The notes beneath the pieces were generated by a model. The model saw nothing but the letters and a program-made list of their open reading frames with translations. It did not search any database and was not told the origin of the DNA. Source: an uncultured Limosilactobacillus sp. (GTDB lineage: Bacteria > Bacillota > Bacilli > Lactobacillales > Lactobacillaceae). Taken from it: a DNA stretch of 13,623 nt. Numbering within the stretch: the stretch's first letter is position 1; every line of letters begins with the position of its first letter. A program made the position numbers and the translations under genes. Location: contig NZ_CAKPXS010000045.1 of NCBI RefSeq assembly GCF_934202235.1, forward strand, positions 1-13,623, written 5' to 3'. Below are positions 6,198-12,570 of the stretch, piece by piece.

Positions 6198-6596
6198 ATG
6201 CAGGAAACAAAAAAGTATTTTTATCAGCCTGATTTGACCAGTTCAATTATTGACTGGTGTTGGACTCTGCTGATTTTGATTGCTGGGATTGTCGTTTGGT
6301 TGGAAATTACGCATTTTCAGTGGATTTCAGCACTGCTGTTTCTAATTTTCTTGATTTTAACATTTTTTGCAATCCAACGGCGGACAGTAACGGTGAATCC
6401 ACAGTCGATGACGTTTAGCCGGTTGCTGCAGCGTGATTTTTTAGTGGTGCCGTTAAAAGATATTCGGCAGCTGCGTTTTACCAAGCACACCATGACGATG
6501 ACCGTTAACGGTGAAGTAATGACCTATACCTTTTCCCACCGGTCCATCGTCGACCTTCAGCGGACATTGAAGAATGCTCAACAAGGAGTTCAGTAA
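6198..6596 (+). CDS. EbsA-family small membrane protein
   Basis: A 132-residue protein with a short charged N-terminus, two hydrophobic membrane segments (about 18-36 and 42-60), and a C-terminal beta-rich domain (about 62-125) with a PLKDIRQLRFTKHTMTM stretch, like a small PH-type domain. Size, topology and position before lspA suggest the EbsA family of Lactobacillales, named after an enterococcal gene near aggregation functions; its molecular role is not established. The ATG at 6198 follows GGAGGG at 6187-6192. The stop overlaps the lspA start by one base (TAATG), implying translational coupling. The family call is by resemblance, less secure than the gene itself. Confidence 0.75.
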   Translation: MQETKKYFYQPDLTSSIIDWCWTLLILIAGIVVWLEITHFQWISALLFLIFLILTFFAIQRRTVTVNPQSMTFSRLLQRDFLVVPLKDIRQLRFTKHTMTMTVNGEVMTYTFSHRSIVDLQRTLKNAQQGVQ

Positions 6597-7033
6597 TGAT
6601 TTACGTCTTATTGACGGTGATTTGTCTCGCCCTCGACCAGTTAGTAAAGTGGCTGGTTACTGTTAATATCCCCCTCAACCAGTCCCGGCCGTTTATTCCG
6701 GGATTGTTTGACCTGACCAACCTTCACAACCCGGGCGCTGCCTGGAGTATTTTGGAAGGACAACAGTGGTTTTTGGTGGTAGTGACGGTGGTGGCATTGG
6801 TAGTGATTGGTTTGTTGATGAAACACTACCGTGGTTACCGGTGGGCTGAGTGTAGCCTTTGCTTGATTTTAGCGGGAACGCTGGGGAACTTCATTGACCG
6901 TTTACGGTTTGGCTACGTCGTGGATATGTTTGAACTGTTACCGGTTAATTTTCCAGTTTTTAACGTTGCCGACGCACTGCTGACGGTCGGAGTGGTACTG
7001 TTGGCAATCCAAATTCTTAAAGAGGATGATTAA
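6596..7033 (+). CDS. lspA: Lipoprotein signal peptidase II
   Basis: An intramembrane aspartyl protease that removes signal peptides from lipid-modified prolipoproteins. At 145 residues it has the usual size and four membrane helices. The residues found essential in Bacillus LspA are all present: Asp14 in LDQLVKW, NPGAAWS at 45-51, Asn98 and Asp101 in GNFIDRL, and Asn123, Ala125 and Asp126 in FNVADALL. Asp101 and Asp126 are the catalytic pair. AAGGAG lies inside the end of the upstream gene. The next gene starts directly after its stop. One likely client is the lipoprotein encoded at 11719. Confidence 0.96.
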   Translation: MIYVLLTVICLALDQLVKWLVTVNIPLNQSRPFIPGLFDLTNLHNPGAAWSILEGQQWFLVVVTVVALVVIGLLMKHYRGYRWAECSLCLILAGTLGNFIDRLRFGYVVDMFELLPVNFPVFNVADALLTVGVVLLAIQILKEDD

Positions 7034-7945
7034 ATGGCGCCAATTCAACTGACAATTGAACAGCAGGACAGTGGTCGACTAGATAAGGTTCTTGCTGGCC
7101 GCCTAACTCAGTTTTCGCGTTCCAAGTTGCAACGGTGGATTAGTAAGGGCATGGTCCTAGTGAACGGGCAGCAAGTTGCGGATAAATACAAAGTGAAAGT
7201 TGGCGACCAGGTCGTCGTAACACCAGAAGAACCGCACCCAATTGATCTTGAACCGGAAAATATTCCGCTAGATATCGTCTATGAGGATGACGATGTCTTG
7301 GTAGTTAATAAACCACAAGGAATGGTTGTCCATCCAGCGCCGGGGCACCCGGACCATACCCTGGTAAATGCGTTGCTGTACCATTGCCCCTTGTCGACGA
7401 TTAACGGTGAATTTCGTCCCGGGATCGTTCACCGGATTGACAAGGATACTTCGGGTTTATTAATGGTGGCCAAGAATGATCGGGCTCACCAGAGTCTGGC
7501 GGCCCAGCTCAAGGCCAAAACTACCAAGCGAGAATATCTAGCGTTGGTCCACGGGCGGATTAAGGAAGAGCGGGGAACGATTGATGCTCCTCTCGGTCGT
7601 TCACGCAAGGATCGTAAAAAGCAGGCCATTGTGGAAGATGGGCGGCATGCGGTAACCCATTTTAAGGTCATTGAGCGATACCGCAATTACACCCTGATTA
7701 AATGCCGGCTAGAAACGGGTCGTACTCACCAGATCCGAGTGCACCTGGCATCTGTCGGGCACCCCCTGGCTGGAGACCCACTTTATGGTCCGCGAAAGAC
7801 GTTGCCGGGGAAGGGACAATACCTTCATGCCCGGTTACTCGGGTTTGTCCACCCAACAACCGGGAAAGAAATGGTCTTTACAGCCCCGCTACCGGCTTAT
7901 TTTCAGCAAATGATTGCAAAATTACGGCAAAGTGAGAAGGATTAA
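7034..7945 (+). CDS. rluD: RluD-family 23S rRNA pseudouridine synthase
   Basis: Converts uridines of 23S rRNA to pseudouridine (the RluD sites in helix 69 are likely but not proven here). The 303-residue protein has an S4 RNA-binding domain (about 14-62, RLDKVLAGRL and SRSKLQRWISKGMVLVNG) and a catalytic domain with VHRIDKDTSGLL at 132-143, where Asp136 is the expected catalytic residue. KPQGMVVHP at 93-101 and ETGRTHQIRVHLA are also typical. The start immediately follows the lspA stop, with GAGG in the lspA end. In Bacillus the equivalent gene (ylyB) lies between lspA and pyrR, which matters for the next two genes. Confidence 0.94.
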   Translation: MAPIQLTIEQQDSGRLDKVLAGRLTQFSRSKLQRWISKGMVLVNGQQVADKYKVKVGDQVVVTPEEPHPIDLEPENIPLDIVYEDDDVLVVNKPQGMVVHPAPGHPDHTLVNALLYHCPLSTINGEFRPGIVHRIDKDTSGLLMVAKNDRAHQSLAAQLKAKTTKREYLALVHGRIKEERGTIDAPLGRSRKDRKKQAIVEDGRHAVTHFKVIERYRNYTLIKCRLETGRTHQIRVHLASVGHPLAGDPLYGPRKTLPGKGQYLHARLLGFVHPTTGKEMVFTAPLPAYFQQMIAKLRQSEKD

Positions 7946-7946
7946 C

Positions 7947-9026
7947 ATGGCTGATCGTTATTTAATTCTAGAGGATGGTTCCGTTTTTCCGGGGACTGGC
8001 TTTGGTTCACCGGCGGTGACTTTCGGAGAAATGGTCTTCACGACGGTGATGACTGGCTACCAAGAAATAATTACTAACCAGGTTTTCCATAACCAAATCG
8101 TCGTCTTTACAACGCCCAATATCGGTAACTACGGGATTGAACGGAATATCTATGAATCTATTGTGCCTACTATCAAGGGTGTGGTCGTTAGGAACGTCGC
8201 TAACGTGTCGACGAATAAGCAACGGCGGCTGACACTTGACCGTTACCTTAACTCCATGAACATTCCGGGAATTGCAAACGTTGATACGCGGGCCTTGACC
8301 CACCGGCTGCGCGATGCCAGTAAGGTGTTGAAGGGGAGTATTGTTCCGGTACCCGATGAACACGCCTTCGACCAGTTGCAAGCAACCGTTTTAACCAACC
8401 AGCAAGTCGCCCAGGTGTCTGCTCCCAAGCCGTACCCAAACCCTGATGTGGGGATGAGCGTCGTTGTGATTGATTTTGGTCTGAAAAATGGCATTTTACG
8501 GGAACTCAGCCGGCGCAAGTGTAACGTCACCGTTTTACCATATAACGCCACGGCTGAAGAAATTTTGCGGTTAGACCCGGATGGGATCGTTTTGTCAAGT
8601 GGTCCTGGTAACCCGGCGAGTCTGCGTACTTCTGTTCTGGAGATGATTCGGGAGGTGGAAACTCGCGTGCCACTGTTCGGGATTGGGCTGGGGCATGAAT
8701 TGTTTGCCATTGCCAATGGCTGTAATTTGAAACCGCTTATCCCGGATCATAGCGGAATGAACCACCCGATCAAAGAAGTGATCACTGGCCATATTGTTTA
8801 TGCGACGCAAAACCAGGGTTATCTTCTCACCCACGATGCTGTTGATCGAACGCAGCTTTACGTGACCTACGTTGACTTGCTTGACGGTTCAATTCAGGGG
8901 TTGCGTCATCGTGACTACGCGGCTTTTTCAGTGCAGTTTTTCCCGGATGGGGCTCCGGGTCCAGATGAAACCAACAGCTTATTTGATGAATTTATGGACG
9001 CCATGCGCGTCCGGGAAGGGCGATAA
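7947..9026 (+). CDS. CarA-like pseudo-glutaminase (degenerate carbamoyl-phosphate synthase small subunit)
   Basis: A 359-residue homologue of CarA, whose normal job is to hydrolyse glutamine and pass ammonia to CarB. The N-terminal domain is well kept (LILEDGSVFPGTGFG, MTGYQEIITN, IGNYGI, IPGIANVDTRALTH), as is the start of the class I amidotransferase domain (VIDFGLKNGILREL at 175-188, SSGPGNP). The catalytic centre is lost: the nucleophile motif GICLGHQ reads GIGLGHE (Gly247), and SVQFHPEA reads SVQFFPDG (Phe332, Asp334). QNHG is QNQG and the GGNHP glycines are altered. The glutaminase should be inactive. The reading frame is intact, with AGAAGG before the ATG, and lies one base after rluD and one before the CarB-like gene. 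No pyrR, pyrB or attenuator lies between. An ATG at 7914 would overlap rluD and lacks homology. Confidence 0.93.
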   Translation: MADRYLILEDGSVFPGTGFGSPAVTFGEMVFTTVMTGYQEIITNQVFHNQIVVFTTPNIGNYGIERNIYESIVPTIKGVVVRNVANVSTNKQRRLTLDRYLNSMNIPGIANVDTRALTHRLRDASKVLKGSIVPVPDEHAFDQLQATVLTNQQVAQVSAPKPYPNPDVGMSVVVIDFGLKNGILRELSRRKCNVTVLPYNATAEEILRLDPDGIVLSSGPGNPASLRTSVLEMIREVETRVPLFGIGLGHELFAIANGCNLKPLIPDHSGMNHPIKEVITGHIVYATQNQGYLLTHDAVDRTQLYVTYVDLLDGSIQGLRHRDYAAFSVQFFPDGAPGPDETNSLFDEFMDAMRVREGR

Positions 9027-9027
9027 G

Positions 9028-11520
9028 ATGGCGCAAAATTATGTCTTGCTAATCGGAACGGAAGCCGATAACTTGCAGCATGGTGACGAACTTGATGCTT
9101 TAACGCTTGATATCGCGGCTAGTCTGAAGAAGCAGGGGTTGTCGACGATCTTGATTAGTACCAACCCTTTTTCGTTTTCGCTGGATGCTAAAGTGGCGGT
9201 CGATCATGCAGAAATCGTTCCCGTGACGAGCACGAATATTGAAAACCTGATTGACAAGTACCATCCCCGCTACATTGTGCCCACGTTAGGGGGACGGCAC
9301 GCGTTTGAAGTTATCCAGGAAGTTGCTGAGAGCGGTACTCTGCAGAAAAATAATGTGGAAGTGCTGGGCAGTCCCCTGTCAACAATTCGCCAGATTAACA
9401 ACCCAGTGATGCTGAGCCGTACTCTCCACACGATGGATGCACCGACCAAGAAAATTGCGACGGTTGATAATTACCAGGCGGCCGACAATACTGTCAGCCA
9501 GATCGGTTACCCGGCAATTATCCGTTCCATCATGCCGAGGACCAGCAGTTTTTGGCGGATTGTCCACGACAATAACGAGATGCATGAAGCGGTGACGATC
9601 GGCTTGCAACGTTCTCGGGCCGGACAGATTCTGATTCAACAGAGCCTGGCTGGTCTCAAGGAAATTGAAGTCATTGTTCTCCGCGATGCTTCAGGCACCA
9701 TGATGCAGTTGGCGATGGTTGAAGACATTGACCCCATTGGGACTCACGCCGGGGACTCCATTGCGGTGACGCCGGCGCAAACCCTGCTTGACCGTGAAAT
9801 TCAGGATATGCGAGACATCGCTTTTGCAATTACCCGGAAGTTGCGGGTAGTGGGGATCAACCACGTTCAATTTGCTCTCGATGAGGAAAAGGAACAGTTT
9901 TATGTCATCAAGAACAGTCCTTACTTGGATCGGATGAGTACCTTTGTCAGCCAGGCCACTGGTTATCCGGTAGGGATGGTCGTTGGGCAACTCTATGCGG
10001 GGATGAACCTGGTGGATATTCACCTTGACCATGGTTATTATCGGCACGCGGCAGTGACCGAACCGGCGATGGACCGGGTCGCAGTTCGTGTTCCCGTTTG
10101 GCCCTCAAGTATCCTCCACGGTAAGAACCGCCTTTTGTCCACCCAGAAAAAGTCACTGGGTTCAGTAATTGGAGTCGGACGCAGCCTGGAGGAAGCATTA
10201 TGCAAGGCGATCTCATTTGATCACGGCGAAGATCTCCGCTTACAAGCAGAGCGAAAGCTGAGCGAAGATGAGCTCATTGCTGGACTTATTCACCCCCAGA
10301 TTGGTCGGTTGTACTTATTGATGGAGGCTTTACGGCGCGGTTATTCGCCTGAAGAATTGTCTGAGATGACCAAGGTTGATGAATACTACTTTGTTGAACT
10401 GGCCAAACTGCTGGAGCTGGTCAAGCAGTTGAAAGATCATTCAGGCAATGAAGAACTGCTGGGAAAGGCTAAGTATCTGGGAATTCCTGACCAGCTTATT
10501 GCCGAGTTATGGGACCTGAGCGAGGGCCGGATTGCTGCGATGCGGCACGGTAATGGCATTAACCGGACGTACAAGATGGTCGAACCAACCGGGGGCGAAT
10601 TTGTGACTGATGTGGCGACCTATTACAGTACCTTTGAAATGGAGGATGAATCACAGGTTACAGCCACTCCTAGTGTGATGGTGGTGGGCGCGGGTCCGCT
10701 TCAGCTAGGCATCGGCAGTGCTGGTGATTACTTTTACGCTGCCGTGCTGGCAAAGTTACGTCACTATGGCTACCATACAATCGTGGTTAACAATAATCCC
10801 AGCTCAGTCACGTTATCACCATTATTGGCTAACAAACGTTACTTAGAACCACTAATCGCGGAAAACATTCAGTCGATTGTGGGCGTTGAACACCCAGACT
10901 ACCTCCTCGTTCCGTCTAGCCGGTCTGACTTATTGGCTGAACTGAATGTTGCCGATGAAACCAAGTTATTAGTGATGCCGATCGACCGTAATACCCGGAG
11001 CATTAGTAGTCACTTTCCGCTTTATAACTGCGACCTCTTATTCGACGGCAACCAACTTTACCAGTTGGCAATCACTGCCGATTATCAGTCGCCGCTGAAT
11101 TTGAGTTACCAGTCGACTCACCAGTACCTTCCGGTAGAATTAACAGCGATCGATAAGCACCAGGTTGAACGCTTGGTTGACCAGTGTCGGCCTTCGCTGA
11201 GTAAGCCAGGATTGTACCAGCTCGTCATGTCAGTGCACCAGGATGGCACTATCAAACGGGAAGGGCTACTGCCATTACCGCTGACGGACGTGGCCTTTTT
11301 GTCGAAGGCCCTGGCGCTTGATATTCCAGGATTATATAGTCAAATTGCCACCAATGTCCTTGATGACGAACAGCAGGTTGCTGTGCAGCATCCCCGGCTA
11401 GTAGAGCGGGCTGTTTACCAGGCACAGTTTCCCTTTAAGGAGTTGCGTGTTCAAAATGGTCAGCTCAGTGCGAAAAACGTGATGGGCGCGACAATGTTTC
11501 TCGTTCCCCACCAAGATTAA
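9028..11520 (+). CDS. CarB-like pseudoenzyme (degenerate, shortened carbamoyl-phosphate synthase large subunit)
   Basis: An 830-residue homologue of CarB, normally about 1060-1070 residues. Domain order is kept: first ATP-grasp half (1-400), helical oligomerisation domain (about 404-545), second half (550-830). In the first half PTLGGQT reads PTLGGRH, the glycine loop RPAYTLGGTGGG reads RSIMPRTSSFWR (166-177), and the metal-binding EVNPR reads KNSPY (295-299); GLKEIE, THAGDS and ATGYP survive. The second half keeps VMVVGAGP and IVVNNNP, but QFGGQT is gone, roughly 80 residues covering the ATP lid are missing, and EVNPRSSR reads EGLLPLPL (745-752). The MGS-like allosteric domain is absent. Both phosphorylation steps should be impossible. 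The frame is unbroken. GAAGGG lies before the ATG, one base after the CarA-like stop. A terminator follows. Function unknown. Confidence 0.92.
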   Translation: MAQNYVLLIGTEADNLQHGDELDALTLDIAASLKKQGLSTILISTNPFSFSLDAKVAVDHAEIVPVTSTNIENLIDKYHPRYIVPTLGGRHAFEVIQEVAESGTLQKNNVEVLGSPLSTIRQINNPVMLSRTLHTMDAPTKKIATVDNYQAADNTVSQIGYPAIIRSIMPRTSSFWRIVHDNNEMHEAVTIGLQRSRAGQILIQQSLAGLKEIEVIVLRDASGTMMQLAMVEDIDPIGTHAGDSIAVTPAQTLLDREIQDMRDIAFAITRKLRVVGINHVQFALDEEKEQFYVIKNSPYLDRMSTFVSQATGYPVGMVVGQLYAGMNLVDIHLDHGYYRHAAVTEPAMDRVAVRVPVWPSSILHGKNRLLSTQKKSLGSVIGVGRSLEEALCKAISFDHGEDLRLQAERKLSEDELIAGLIHPQIGRLYLLMEALRRGYSPEELSEMTKVDEYYFVELAKLLELVKQLKDHSGNEELLGKAKYLGIPDQLIAELWDLSEGRIAAMRHGNGINRTYKMVEPTGGEFVTDVATYYSTFEMEDESQVTATPSVMVVGAGPLQLGIGSAGDYFYAAVLAKLRHYGYHTIVVNNNPSSVTLSPLLANKRYLEPLIAENIQSIVGVEHPDYLLVPSSRSDLLAELNVADETKLLVMPIDRNTRSISSHFPLYNCDLLFDGNQLYQLAITADYQSPLNLSYQSTHQYLPVELTAIDKHQVERLVDQCRPSLSKPGLYQLVMSVHQDGTIKREGLLPLPLTDVAFLSKALALDIPGLYSQIATNVLDDEQQVAVQHPRLVERAVYQAQFPFKELRVQNGQLSAKNVMGATMFLVPHQD

Positions 11521-11543
11521 CCAGCATCTTAATAAGTGATGAC

Positions 11544-11588
11544 AAGCGTGAGTGAAGTTCACTAAGGGACTTTGCTCACGCTTTTTTT
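11544..11588 (+). terminator. Rho-independent terminator of the EbsA-lspA-rluD-car operon
   Basis: AAGCGTGAG (11544-11552) pairs with CTCACGCTT (11575-11583), a 9-bp stem with a 22-base loop, followed by T through 11588. It lies 24 bases after the CarB-like stop codon. Confidence 0.88.
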
Positions 11589-11597
11589 GAATAAATA

Positions 11598-11625
11598 TTG
11601 CATATTGGTTTTTAAAGTGTATAAT
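11598..11625 (+). promoter_or_regulatory. Promoter of the lipoprotein/M20 peptidase operon
   Basis: TTGCAT (11598-11603) and a consensus TATAAT (11620-11625) are separated by 16 bases in an AT-rich stretch directly after the upstream terminator. The expected start is near 11632, leaving a leader of about 87 bases before the ATG at 11719. Confidence 0.75.
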
Positions 11626-11660
11626 AAGTGCATAAATAATTAAGGAACGAGGTAAGTGGG

Positions 11661-11693
11661 ATGCGACGACGAATGACTGATGGTGGTTACTAA
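11661..11693 (+). CDS. Possible 10-codon leader peptide (MRRRMTDGGY)
   Basis: In the 5' leader of the lipoprotein gene, ATG 11661 follows GAGG (11649-11652) with 8-base spacing and opens a frame encoding MRRRMTDGGY, ending in TAA. Codons 2-4 are three consecutive CGA arginine codons. The stop is 25 bases before the lipoprotein ATG, so ribosomes on the short frame could influence the next ribosome binding site. No intrinsic terminator or T-box motif is seen in the leader. It may be chance; no homology evidence is available. Confidence 0.35.
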   Translation: MRRRMTDGGY

Positions 11694-11718
11694 ACGACAT
11701 TTACGTGGAGGCATAATT

Positions 11719-12555
11719 ATGAAATTTAATTTAAAAAAAGGGATTTTATTAGCATTTGCAACTGTGGTCGCCCTTGGCGGACTTCTCGGTGGTTGCGGAA
11801 AAAAGGATAATAGTTTTCAAAAGGTGAAGGACAAGAATGAATTAGTAGTCGGTACGTCCGCTGACTTTGCGCCCTATGACTTTCAGATTGTAAAGAACGG
11901 CAAAAAAGAAATTGTCGGCTACGATATCATGTTGGCCCATGAAATTGCTAAGCAGACGGGAATTAAACACGTCAAGGTCGTGAATATGTCTTTCCCATCG
12001 CTGATTACTGAGCTTCAAAATAAGAAGGTCGACGTGGTGATGGCGGGGATGGCTTACACTAAGCAGCGGGCCAAGGTGGTTAGCTTCTCCAAGGTTTACC
12101 ACAATGACAGTGGGCGGGCCCAGGTTCTCTTGGTCTCACCGAAGAATAAGGATAAGTACAAGAGTATTGCTGACTTAAGTGGCGCTTCACTTGGTGCACA
12201 GCAGTCGTCAGAACAGGAAAAGATTGCTAACAAGGTGAAGGGGGCCAAGGTCGTCACCGAAAGCTCGCTGGCTGGCCTGACAACGGAACTGAAGAACGGG
12301 ACTCTTGATGGCGTTGTTTGCGGCGGCGATACCGCTAAGGCCTATGTCAAGGAGCACCCGAATGACTACGCCATTGCTGACAACATCAACTTCAAATACA
12401 GCAAGCAGGCTGCCGGTGTCCGGATTGTTACCCGGAAAGATGATAAGCAACTATTAGAGCAGATCAACAAGGTCATTGAAAAGGATAAGAAGAACGGGAC
12501 GTTGGAAAAGCTTTACCAGCAAGCGGTTGATTTGCAGATTGCTAATAACCAATAA
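11719..12555 (+). CDS. Amino-acid ABC transporter substrate-binding lipoprotein (SBP_bac_3 family)
   Basis: An extracytoplasmic solute-binding protein tethered by lipid to the membrane. The 278-residue product starts with a basic n-region (MKFNLKKG), a hydrophobic stretch and lipobox LGGC with Cys26 as lipid attachment site. The mature part is a type II periplasmic-binding fold: ELVVGTSADFAPYDF near 40-54, GYDIMLAHEIAKQTG, then VDVVMAGMAYTKQRAKVVSFSKVY at about 98-120, typical of family-3 polar amino-acid receptors. The ligand cannot be read from sequence. ATG 11719 has TGGAGG upstream; an ATG at 11680 lacks one and would spoil the signal peptide. No permease or ATPase gene lies within the window; the next gene, 15 bases on, is a metallopeptidase. 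Confidence 0.92.
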   Translation: MKFNLKKGILLAFATVVALGGLLGGCGKKDNSFQKVKDKNELVVGTSADFAPYDFQIVKNGKKEIVGYDIMLAHEIAKQTGIKHVKVVNMSFPSLITELQNKKVDVVMAGMAYTKQRAKVVSFSKVYHNDSGRAQVLLVSPKNKDKYKSIADLSGASLGAQQSSEQEKIANKVKGAKVVTESSLAGLTTELKNGTLDGVVCGGDTAKAYVKEHPNDYAIADNINFKYSKQAAGVRIVTRKDDKQLLEQINKVIEKDKKNGTLEKLYQQAVDLQIANNQ

Positions 12556-12570
12556 CGTGAGGGCGATAAA

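Noticed and set aside
7914..7946. Upstream ATG for the CarA-like gene inside rluD
   Set aside because: It adds 11 residues without similarity; ATG 7947 has AGAAGG and begins with the typical LILEDG segment soon after.
7940..7950. PyrR attenuator between rluD and the CarA-like gene
   Set aside because: There is a single base between stop and start, so there is no room for an attenuator.
8872..9027. Upstream ATG for the CarB-like gene that overlaps the CarA-like gene
   Set aside because: The extra 52 residues are out-of-frame CarA sequence; the ATG at 9028 follows GAAGGG and begins at the usual CarB N-terminus.
7947..11520. Calling the car pair frameshifted pseudogenes
   Set aside because: Both frames are unbroken, in normal codon use and each preceded by a ribosome binding site; they are degenerate in active-site residues, not in reading frame.
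11626..11718. T-box or other amino-acid riboswitch in the lipoprotein leader
   Set aside because: The leader is under 100 bases, has no T-box consensus, no competing terminator hairpin and no T-run.
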